A DNA stretch of 28,858 nt, taken from the IMG/VR virus record IMGVR_UViG_3300046543_000037, positions 1 to 28,858 of that record. One strand, 5' to 3'. Of the stretch, positions 7,401-13,260 are shown piece after piece. Each line of letters begins with the position of its first letter. Position 1 is the stretch's first letter. The notes beneath the pieces were generated by a model. It was not told where the DNA came from and did not search any database. It saw only the letters and a list, made by a program, of their open reading frames with translations. The position numbers and the translations under genes were made by a program. This stretch comes from a virus.

Positions 7401-9340
7401 CCTTCGTTGGTATTAACGCCAGTGATCCCACTGATAGATGGCGGCGCGTTGACCGACTGCGAGGTAGTGGTGGTATTCGGTCCCGGTACTCCCGTTGGAC
7501 TCATGAAACCTTCCTGCACGGCCTGCTGATTGGCTGCCGCCAGTGCCGCCGCATCTTCTGCCGGTGTAGGATCGGCCTTATCAAGACCGAGTTGCGAGTC
7601 CAACTCAGGATCGTTGGGCGGTACAGCCATGTTCGGCGGGACGCTGATGTTTGGCGTCACCGTAGGATTGTTAATGGCGTTATCGATTGCCTGAACGGGG
7701 TCCAGAGCGGGTTCTGGGTTATTAAGGTCTTGACTGGTAACAGGGGCGACGTTGCCAGCGGGCGGGGCTACCCCGGATGCAGGAGCATTACCGGCCAGTC
7801 CACCAATACCGGACATTCCGTCACCGGGCTGGCCGCCACCGGGAGTTTGGCCGCCAAGGTTGCCCATTCCGCTGCCAAGTGGTTGCCCGGCGGGCGCTCC
7901 GCTTGTTGCAGGTGGACCAGCGGCGGGAGGGCTAGCGGCAGGGGGAATATTACTCTGACCACCCTGAAGAGGGGGTAAGACAAATGGAGAGTATGGGTTG
8001 TCTGGCAGGCCATACCGTGGATTTGAGGAAATATAAGCAAGGCGCGATGCGGCGTCCGGGAAGATTATGGGAGGGGCAGGATTCCTCATCCAGTCGGGTA
8101 TAGTGCTCCCGCCTGAGGCATATCCGATACGGCCACCACGGGCACTATTGGTGACACCGCTACCGAACCCGCCGCCACCCAGATCACCAAGATTGACAGT
8201 TCCGCCACTGCTTCCATTGAAAGCACCAGCGCTATTGAGAGCGCCGACGACACCGGCACCAGCCGTTCCAAGACCCGCTATTTGGCTAGCGAAGGATGGC
8301 GCGGCTGGCGTGCTTGTGCCGTTTCCGAAAGATTGCATGATGCCATTTAGAGAGCCAACATTGTTGGTTGTCCCGGCGCTGGTAGTGTTACCAGCCGAGG
8401 CAGTATTGCTCTGACCGGCGGTGAAACCATTGGTGGCTCCGGTGCCTTGTTGCTGGGTAGCCGTGGTGCCACCCAAGGCACCTGCAAGACCACCGGTTAT
8501 CCCCGACAGGTATTGGGCTTGCTGGTAAGGCAGCGCTAGCTGGGCAAGCTGGTTCTGGTAAGGCGCATTCAGTTGCGCCTGCTGGAGTTGCTGCTGAAGG
8601 CTACCCTGTCCCAGAAGGGCCTGTGTGCCCTGCATGGCGGCGTTCTGAGCCGCGCCACCAAGATTGCCGACACCATAAGCCGCCGCCTGCTGACGCTGGG
8701 CGTCCTGCTGGGCGGCACTCAGGGCGCTGCCGTAGATACCCGCCATGGTCTGGCCAGTGGCCAGATTTTGCTGCCGGGCGAGTTCACCCTGCGCCACTCC
8801 GATACGGTCGCCACCGACACCACCGGCCTGCTGCTGGAGCCTGCCGGTAACATCGTTCATCTGCTGGCCTTGGCTCTCCTGAAGGTTAGCCATGACGTTG
8901 GCCGCATAGGGGTTCAGATATTGGGATATCTGCTGGCCTGAAATCGGGGCGGCGCTCTGGTTATAGAGGTTCTGGGCTTGGTTATAATAAGGCTGGGCAA
9001 TGCCTTGCTGTTGCTGGGTTTGCTGGAAAGCCTGTAATTGGTCAGGCGTAAACCCGGCCACCGGAGCCACCGGCAGGTTAAATGGAGTAGACGCGGCCTG
9101 TTGGGCCTGAGTAAGCGCTTGGCCTGCGGCACCCTGTATCAGGGGATTAGCGCTATAGGCGCTGGTACCCTGCTGTTGCTGGGCCGTATTCTGGCCCTGT
9201 TGCTGATACTGGTTTGACGCGCTCTGCTGGTCTTGCGTGCTTCCGGTAAAGCTGGCCTGCTGCTGGGCACTGTTGACTGCCTGTAGCTGGTTCTGCGCTT
9301 GGGTGGTTGTCGATGTGCCTTTGGAACCCTTGCTGCCCGT
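4460..9340 (-). CDS. Giant Gln/Gly-rich virion protein, putative internal/ejection protein (about 1626 aa; non-AUG start)
   Basis: The first conventional start is GTG at 9070 (1536 aa). The same frame stays open to a TGA at 9380-9382, and the extra 90 codons have the same Gln/Ser/Ala composition as what follows. A GGGAGG Shine-Dalgarno at 9346-9351 lies 5 bases before an ACG at 9338-9340 encoding (M)GSKGSKGTSTTTQAQ, so I place the start there. Numbered from it, residues 1-300 are Gln-rich and about 300-900 are low-complexity Gly/Pro/Ala, including GPGPGPG. Segments such as RGGRIGYASGGS (near 401), RFAKGGD and RFAEGGD follow. After about residue 1200 comes a helical region that includes ALIAAGAGMMSGTSPYAG, a motif I recall from large internal proteins of podoviruses. 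No enzyme domain is visible. The role in DNA delivery is inferred. Confidence 0.75.
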   Translation of the reverse strand, partial: TGSKGSKGTSTTTQAQNQLQAVNSAQQQASFTGSTQDQQSASNQYQQQGQNTAQQQQGTSAYSANPLIQGAAGQALTQAQQAASTPFNLPVAPVAGFTPDQLQAFQQTQQQQGIAQPYYNQAQNLYNQSAAPISGQQISQYLNPYAANVMANLQESQGQQMNDVTGRLQQQAGGVGGDRIGVAQGELARQQNLATGQTMAGIYGSALSAAQQDAQRQQAAAYGVGNLGGAAQNAAMQGTQALLGQGSLQQQLQQAQLNAPYQNQLAQLALPYQQAQYLSGITGGLAGALGGTTATQQQGTGATNGFTAGQSNTASAGNTTSAGTTNNVGSLNGIMQSFGNGTSTPAAPSFASQIAGLGTAGAGVVGALNSAGAFNGSSGGTVNLGDLGGGGFGSGVTNSARGGRIGYASGGSTIPDWMRNPAPPIIFPDAASRLAYISSNPRYGLPDNPYSPFVLPPLQGGQSNIPPAASPPAAGPPATSGAPAGQPLGSGMGNLGGQTPGGGQPGDGMSGIGGLAGNAPASGVAPPAGNVAPVTSQDLNNPEPALDPVQAIDNAINNPTVTPNISVPPNMAVPPNDPELDSQLGLDKADPTPAEDAAALAAANQQAVQEGFMSPTGVPGPNTTTTSQSVNAPPSISGITGVNTNEGNMSFGPAPTGELGLSVAAPPSAGLTMGPATLGNTDTTGTDNGFGTPGAPASMSGPGFGPGPGPGPGFGANMGTSNGFGTATVGQPGSIAGFGVNATGVPGLNGQTDAATAAAQAQAAQQSSISAQQQAAMDSMAQGLNQGLQGFATTDAPGLAGLAAVSGLAPGFGVTGLTGNQTSDQADAQMGQTAAFGDPTGVTSDTGVSVSGVSPDGFSISGISDVGDPGVATGPEGDIGGVSVGDIGGDVGGDGLGGLGGDGGLGGDGGGGDEKRGGRIGDSGKIYRKLRPHMRSRFAKGGDTDSGTDSEKDWMYSDPVVPIVKNSSENPRYPTVAVLDLRGEPIQAARYGETAAQAPKADFVQLAQQRQLNMTPMNMQQGSSSGQQSSLLGDIASLGTAAAKIIPFFSLGGPVNAASPYQRFAEGGDSDFGAGDPTDAERMRGLELLKLRSELPPKPDFNNAFAPSSAMGRMPLDMAQAHYPSGSPQNPYRQPPPDAPRALSDPIVRDESLPRRVPVPVSGKMETPAPEPTGLRAISPIAADLAEKNKQEMQGAKYEMPYGDLDHTHDVSRNFAKSPWMALIAAGAGMMSGTSPYAGVNIGKGLTAGVENLNAQRKASMGEEEVNQRAKQLAIQADKHLREYTQLTPAQTVTADIAKQKLEQDKWQMVYEPTTGKGFWTKQGETPVPALPGQGPPGVSAPPQATAATPPVGAGGQPAPGAAPIKGFSYNPPSVDPTTGPGAIFNPKTGNLSPEQVQITREAMVDAAQKGRATADAELQLGHLKQAFTQLDALEKEAGGLLKTGAYAQQRFAIAKTINGVLAPLGLEPIDPRLIGSAEEAQKITTRLGQAQARLLGAREAAQVVNQSIEANPGINNTPEGRRYILATMDASIQRQKDYSRFVTDYTKRWRSAAGADTQFNLQNPTDKYVAQAGVNSAPEPFRTQAALNDAVKFLRANASNPDVVKKFNTIYHGTASFFLKNDMTP
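6612..6647. repeat. Two perfect 18-bp tandem copies inside the giant protein gene
   Basis: Two identical 18-bp units (plus strand ccaccgtcgccaccaagc) lie back to back at 6612-6629 and 6630-6647, followed by a shortened copy. On the coding strand they give a GLGGDG-type Gly/Asp repeat. A similar 12-bp pair (cccggacccggc) at 7203-7226 encodes a Gly-Pro run. Confidence 0.85.
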
Positions 9341-9345
9341 AATAG

Positions 9346-9351
9346 CCTCCC
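9346..9351 (-). promoter_or_regulatory. Shine-Dalgarno site that decides the start of the giant gene
   Basis: The minus strand reads GGGAGG, five bases (CTATT) before an in-frame ACG and two before an in-frame ATT. A second G-rich run, GGGAGGG, lies at 9355-9361. No ATG, GTG or TTG is in frame between the upstream stop at 9380-9382 and GTG 9070. Confidence 0.55.
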
Positions 9352-9388
9352 AAACCCTCCCGGGGTTCAGATATAGTCCTCACCGACA

Positions 9389-9417
9389 GTTATACCTTTG
9401 TGTCCTCATTGCGGCAA
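9389..9417 (-). promoter_or_regulatory. Sigma-70-type promoter for the giant protein, fibre and lysis genes
   Basis: On the minus strand, TTGCCG (-35, 9412-9417) and TATAAC (-10, 9389-9394) are separated by exactly 17 bases. They match consensus at 4 of 6 and 5 of 6 positions. The site lies in the only long minus-strand gap of the left half (9341-9520). The predicted transcription start near 9382 gives a leader of about 40 bases before the ACG start at 9340. Confidence 0.55.
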
Positions 9418-9429
9418 GTTGGAGGGAAT

Positions 9430-9543
9430 ATGAGCGGATCAGGCCCATTTTGGCTATTTATGGCCGCAGTTGCCTTCGCCCTTGGATGGTTTTTCCTTGG
9501 CGGCTACTTGGCCGGGAAGTCTAGTAATTCCCCACCGCAATGA
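9430..9543 (+). CDS. Antisense single-TM miniprotein (37 aa)
   Basis: This is the only convincing plus-strand gene in the window. ATG at 9430 follows a strong GGAGGG ribosome site (9421-9426), and the frame ends with TGA at 9541-9543. The product starts MSGSGPFWLFMAAVAF and is one hydrophobic segment rich in Phe, Trp, Gly and Ala (about residues 6-28), with a short polar tail (AGKSSNSPPQ). It overlaps the last 23 bp of the convergent 235-aa gene and begins 13 bases beyond the minus-strand -35 box. No good plus-strand promoter is visible; TTCAGA/TATACC near 9366-9396 is only a weak candidate. A role at the host membrane, as a moron-type gene, is speculative. It could also be a chance frame, though ribosome site plus membrane helix makes that less likely. 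Confidence 0.5.
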   Translation: MSGSGPFWLFMAAVAFALGWFFLGGYLAGKSSNSPPQ

Positions 9544-10228
9544 AGGTGGTGGCATCAGGGGGTGGGGGTGGAGGTGGGGCTGGTTGGAATGCAGTTATCA
9601 TCGCCACCCAAGGACGAACATTAAGAATACCCGGATTGTAGCCAATTGCGGTTGTTGTTGCCCTCACAAGATTTCCACCAGCGATAGCGTTGGCGTTACC
9701 AACAGTAACAAGTAAGGCTGGGGGAGCGGCATAGGGACCATCCGTAGCTTGGGTAAAGGAATCCCCGCCACCGGCAGCCCAAGCAAGGGCCGCTACCACT
9801 AACTCGCCAGTAGTAAGGAATGCGTTACTGGTTACGGACGGAAATGCACTATTACCAGTGGTCGTGTTTTCCGATGCGGAATCTCTTGGATTGGAGGTAG
9901 TTTGAATTCCGGTGGCATAAAGCGCTGACATTGATGCAAAGACGCCAGATGTAGCCTTGGTATAAGTAAGAGTACCACCACTTAAACCAACAGAATTGAA
10001 GGCAAAAAGAGTTTGCACTGATCCGTTAGTGGTGGAGTTATTTGGAAATGATGCGCCTATAACGCCATATCCATTATTGCCATCCGCGATGAACCCAAAA
10101 GAACCGCTAGTGGTTTTCTCAAAAACAAGCACAAAGATGAGCGATTTTGCTGGGATGGTCACGGTCAGGGACATACTAGCGCTTGCGGTATCGCTTACGG
10201 TCCCAAGATCAGTAACAACGATTGCCAT
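9521..10228 (-). CDS. Beta-rich virion-type protein, paralogue of the 237-aa protein at 21026 (235 aa)
   Basis: The product is Thr/Ser/Gly-rich and beta-strand-like from end to end, with no membrane segment or enzyme motif. It aligns over almost its full length with the protein encoded at 21026-21739. Both begin MAI-V-D-GT, share TKATSGVF and YATGI near the middle, then GELVV and a matching end (W--AIT-FQP against W--SIQGFKP). Unlike its paralogue, this copy ends with a Pro run (APPPPPPPDATTF) and a short extra tail. The start shares one base with the acetyltransferase stop (TAATG). The composition suggests an exposed structural or receptor-contacting protein, but I cannot name the family. 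Confidence 0.75.
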   Translation of the reverse strand: MAIVVTDLGTVSDTASASMSLTVTIPAKSLIFVLVFEKTTSGSFGFIADGNNGYGVIGASFPNNSTTNGSVQTLFAFNSVGLSGGTLTYTKATSGVFASMSALYATGIQTTSNPRDSASENTTTGNSAFPSVTSNAFLTTGELVVAALAWAAGGGDSFTQATDGPYAAPPALLVTVGNANAIAGGNLVRATTTAIGYNPGILNVRPWVAMITAFQPAPPPPPPPDATTFIAVGNY

Positions 10229-10764
10229 TAGGCCACCCTTTTCAGTTTCTCGCCCATGACGCTTTCGGGCTTTGAGAGTTCAGCATCATCCTTGGGATAA
10301 AGATAGAAGGCCCCTATGCGCGGGAGCATCCGGTCATAGAGCCTGATCTTGGCCGCTGTCCGTTCCTTGGAGATGATCCCGGTCAGAAGCGGTATCTTGA
10401 GTTGGTCGGCCAGAGCCTTCATCCATGCCAGACAGGTGATGGCATGACGTGACTTGCGGCATTCCGGATCGACGTAAACAAGTAGCTCTTCAAGGTGGAA
10501 GTCGTTTGAGTACCAAAACTGGGCGATCAGCACGAAGACCACCGCCTCAAGCCTGCCGGGAGGGCCTATGACACCAATCTGGGCACGGACACCGGTATCA
10601 GCGGGGTGGATACGCTCCGGATGCAGTGCCCGATCCATGAATTCCGTCACCTTGGACGGGCTTAACTGGAATAGCCCATTCTCCCGGTGGACCTGTAGGA
10701 ACAGACGCCATATCTCCGGGGCGTCGTGCGGAAGGGCTTTTCTAATGACGGATGGAGCGGTCAT
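10228..10764 (-). CDS. GNAT-family N-acetyltransferase (178 aa)
   Basis: The protein starts with IRKALPHDAPEIWRLF, the common first strand and helix of a GNAT fold. The central beta-strand region (EAVVFVLIAQFWYSNDF, then LEELLVYVDP) is followed by RKSRHAITCLAWMKALAD. This is the motif A position where the acetyl-CoA pyrophosphate loop (R/Q-x-x-G-x-G/A) sits. The glycine of that loop is replaced here, so the match is loose. KERTAAKIRLYDRMLPRIG resembles the last helix of the fold. The length is usual for the family. The substrate is unknown. Such genes occur among phage structural genes and may modify a host or virion protein, which is inference. It overlaps the 76-aa gene by one base and the 235-aa gene by one base. 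Confidence 0.8.
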   Translation of the reverse strand: MTAPSVIRKALPHDAPEIWRLFLQVHRENGLFQLSPSKVTEFMDRALHPERIHPADTGVRAQIGVIGPPGRLEAVVFVLIAQFWYSNDFHLEELLVYVDPECRKSRHAITCLAWMKALADQLKIPLLTGIISKERTAAKIRLYDRMLPRIGAFYLYPKDDAELSKPESVMGEKLKRVA

Positions 10765-10994
10765 TAGGCCAGCTTTGCATACATATCCAGAGAAGTTGCC
10801 ATCATCTTCGTCTCTGCGGCGAGGATTTCATCCGCCGACTTACCGACCATCAAGTGGGAAGCGTCGGGGATAGTTATACAGAACGGCGTATCACCCTCCG
10901 CTTTCTGCAAAGCCACATGATCCTTGGCTGACTCCATGATAATAATTCCCGGGATTTTCTCTTGCGCGAGAGCAACAACTTGTTCGTAGGTCAT
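10764..10994 (-). CDS. Small hypothetical phage protein (76 aa)
   Basis: ATG at 10994 overlaps the stop of the Cys4 miniprotein gene (ATGA), and the stop shares one base with the acetyltransferase start. The product begins MTYEQVVALAQEKIPG and has an alternating helix/strand pattern with a C-terminal helix (ADEILAAETKMMATSLDMYA). No cysteine pair, membrane segment or known motif stands out. Translational coupling on both sides makes it a real gene. I cannot assign a function. Confidence 0.75.
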   Translation of the reverse strand: MTYEQVVALAQEKIPGIIIMESAKDHVALQKAEGDTPFCITIPDASHLMVGKSADEILAAETKMMATSLDMYAKLA

Positions 10995-11182
10995 TTTCTA
11001 CCTGCCTTCCTTTTGAATTCACCGCACTGTCGTTCTGTCTTGCCAACAATCGGATAGACACTACCCTTTTCGGTAGGGGTTGGCGGGTATCTGAAGCAAT
11101 TACCCACTTCTGTTGCCTCTCCTTTGCCGTTCTTTCCTTCACCGAGATGAACGTAGTGGTCGCACTGGCCGCATGTGTTCAT
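10991..11182 (-). CDS. Cys4 zinc-binding-type miniprotein (63 aa)
   Basis: Four cysteines (residues 4, 7, 29 and 53) are arranged C-x2-C-x21-C-x23-C in a protein that starts MNTCGQCDHYVHLGEG and ends with a basic tail (KRKAGRK). The pattern fits a small metal-binding knuckle. Similar Cys-rich small proteins with a Pro-rich middle are common in phage late regions, as far as I recall. The start overlaps the stop of the 616-aa gene by four bases (ATGA) and the stop overlaps the next start the same way. The role is unknown. Confidence 0.75.
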   Translation of the reverse strand: MNTCGQCDHYVHLGEGKNGKGEATEVGNCFRYPPTPTEKGSVYPIVGKTERQCGEFKRKAGRK

Positions 11183-13029
11183 GAAGAAGACCCTTTAGGT
11201 GGTTTAAGCCCCTTCAGCGTGGATATGTGCTTGGCACGAACCTGCTTGACGAAGCTGTCCAGAATGGAATGCCCCAAATCCATATCACCGTTACCCAGAT
11301 TGGCAACTGTCTCTGGGTGGACCATGTACTCTCCGCCAGCCGCAATGATCGGTGTTGCCGCCCCAGTTTCGCCACCTTCAGCGAAACCGCGCTTGTTTGG
11401 CTTCATCATGGAGGTGTGGCGGGCACCAAGACGTGGCCCCTTGGACCTCATCATGCTCATGCCGTAAGGCCCTCTGTTGAACATCTTGTCCAAGATGGCC
11501 CCGCCAGCCGTGGTGTTACCCTGTCCGATAGCGCTGGGGATATCTGCCGGGATGACGTAGCTCCCGCTCGGCACATCGAGGTTTAATTTGTCAGTACGTC
11601 CCGGCACTGACGATTTGATCAGACCTTGCTTGGCAAGTCCGAATGCCGATGCCCGCTCCGGATTGAAGTTACCCACGCTACCTCCTGCTGCAAACCCAGA
11701 ATATCTTACGTCCTGTAAGGCGCGGGGGATAGCCTCAGTATCTGCTGGGTGCGACAGATAACGGTGAGATTCTTTTCTTCGGAGCATGGTGTTAAATGCC
11801 TGATTTTCTCCAGCGGAATGGAGATATGCAGCTATCTTGGCGATTTCCTCAGTGCTGGGAGGACTGCCTCTTTCTGCAAAGGTCTTCTTTAGGCTCGGGT
11901 CTGCCTTCGCAAGAGCTTCCATTTGGTAAGTGGGAATTTTGTATCCCGGGAAATGCTCTCTAGCCACAGTGGCTGGATCAACATCGATTGGATTTTCCCC
12001 CGTTGGCCATCCCTCTCGGTGAGAAATGGCGTGCTGCATTTCGTGACCAACATCAGTGGCTGATGGTTTGGGTGTTCCAACCCCAATCCTGATGTTGGGA
12101 TGCTCTGCAACATCCATGTATGCCTTGGCACCATGCACCTGAGCTATAGGGTCCATCTCTACCGGAGGTACATCATAGATTTTATGGAAGTCACCAGCGG
12201 GGTGATCATACCGATACTTATCAGTGCCCTTGATCGGAACCATTCTGGCTCCGATATCGGATATTTCCTTTGCTGGCTTGCCATCCGCTGTGAATGACCA
12301 GCCGCTACGGGCGAAAACGTCCCGGTCGTTGAAGTCCCCCTTCTTGGCCCGTGCCTCCAAGGTCTTTTGTGCCCATAGATCACGATCTTCTTGGACGCTG
12401 TTGCGATAGGGATCACGCATCCAAGCAGGCATCGCCTTGACTTCTTTTTCTAATTCCTTGCCGACCACGGGATGGACCAAGGCACTCTCGGCTGCGACAT
12501 TCCCAGTTTCCTTGGCAGCATTACGCAAAGCTGTCGAGCCGTAGGGGCCGACAAAGACGCCAGCCGTGCTGGGTACTGGCCTGCCACCAGCCAGTCCAGC
12601 CACTCCCTGTACGACAAGATCACCAGCGCCTTGGATGGATTGCGGTGTCGTGAGGTGCCCATCTTCGCCTTGGCCGACATCTCGGGAGCCTTCCACCATG
12701 TTCTTAATAATGTGGTACGGGACTTTGACCACGCCCTCGGCAGCATTTCCAATGCCTTGGTACACAGGTGAGGGATTTTCAGCGTCTTCAGCCGGGCTAC
12801 CGGTGCCAAAGGCCATGCCACCCTCGGCATATTTATCCCTTGCCTTTCTGGCAATCCGCAGGGCGCTGGCTTTCTTGTCGTGGCCAGCGCCATATTTCTT
12901 GCCAGCGTCAGCCGCGTGGAATTCCTTGGCCACCTTAAGCGGGATTTTGGCCACAGAACCTTCGTCCGGGTGCCAGCCATGGGCTATGGCACTCATGACC
13001 TTGGCCTGCTTGACGCTATGTGACGGCAT
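11179..13029 (-). CDS. Composite virion protein with HExxH metallopeptidase-like (polyvalent-type) domain (616 aa)
   Basis: Several parts are visible. Residues 1-50 carry an AHGWHPD...IPLKVAKEFHAAD segment that I recall as a small stand-alone phage protein. KYAEGG follows at 67-71. Residues about 215-420 look like the metallopeptidase-like domain of large polyvalent proteins: SGWSFTADGKPAKEI (242-256), HEMQH at 329-333 (HExxH zinc site), and AGENQA at 406-411, whose Glu408 could be the third ligand. GFAAGG (445-450) and GFAEGG (548-553) flank a repeated C-terminal module (SGSYVIPADIPSAIG and GGEYMVHPETVANLG). It may be a packaged protease or maturation factor, but only the motif is seen. It overlaps the next gene by ATGA. 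Confidence 0.72.
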   Translation of the reverse strand: MPSHSVKQAKVMSAIAHGWHPDEGSVAKIPLKVAKEFHAADAGKKYGAGHDKKASALRIARKARDKYAEGGMAFGTGSPAEDAENPSPVYQGIGNAAEGVVKVPYHIIKNMVEGSRDVGQGEDGHLTTPQSIQGAGDLVVQGVAGLAGGRPVPSTAGVFVGPYGSTALRNAAKETGNVAAESALVHPVVGKELEKEVKAMPAWMRDPYRNSVQEDRDLWAQKTLEARAKKGDFNDRDVFARSGWSFTADGKPAKEISDIGARMVPIKGTDKYRYDHPAGDFHKIYDVPPVEMDPIAQVHGAKAYMDVAEHPNIRIGVGTPKPSATDVGHEMQHAISHREGWPTGENPIDVDPATVAREHFPGYKIPTYQMEALAKADPSLKKTFAERGSPPSTEEIAKIAAYLHSAGENQAFNTMLRRKESHRYLSHPADTEAIPRALQDVRYSGFAAGGSVGNFNPERASAFGLAKQGLIKSSVPGRTDKLNLDVPSGSYVIPADIPSAIGQGNTTAGGAILDKMFNRGPYGMSMMRSKGPRLGARHTSMMKPNKRGFAEGGETGAATPIIAAGGEYMVHPETVANLGNGDMDLGHSILDSFVKQVRAKHISTLKGLKPPKGSSS

Positions 13030-13038
13030 GGTCGTCTC

Positions 13039-13260
13039 CTAGTAGAGAGCCATTTTGGCGCTAAAGCCGGAAGAAGTAGTCACCGTAATAAAGCCCTTGG
13101 TCTGACTTGATGTAAAGGTGATGGCCCCGACAGAGGATGGAGCCGTGGTGCTTACAGCCGTCGCCCCCGGAAAGACCCGGCCAATGGTTATGTTGAGGGC
13201 ATTCATGGCCGTTACGCCGTTTTGCAGCGCGGTCAGAAGATCAGAAAGCGAAGCCGACAT
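13039..13260 (-). CDS. Small conserved-type phage structural protein (73 aa)
   Basis: ATG at 13260 shares one base with the stop of the nozzle gene (TAATG). The product starts with a helix (LSDLLTALQNGVTAMNAL), then turns to beta strands rich in Ser/Thr/Val (ITFTSSQTKGFITVTTSSG). I recall small proteins beginning LSDLLT-NGV next to nozzle-type genes in short-tailed phages, but no function is known to me. A minor tail or cap component is a guess from position. Confidence 0.7.
   Translation of the reverse strand: MSASLSDLLTALQNGVTAMNALNITIGRVFPGATAVSTTAPSSVGAITFTSSQTKGFITVTTSSGFSAKMALY

Noticed and set aside
9153-9383. Alternative minus-strand frame starting GTG at 9383, which could give a start plus frameshift for the giant gene
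   Set aside because: There is no ribosome site before it, and its protein lacks the Gln/Ser pattern; the +0 frame with GGGAGG and ACG explains the region better.
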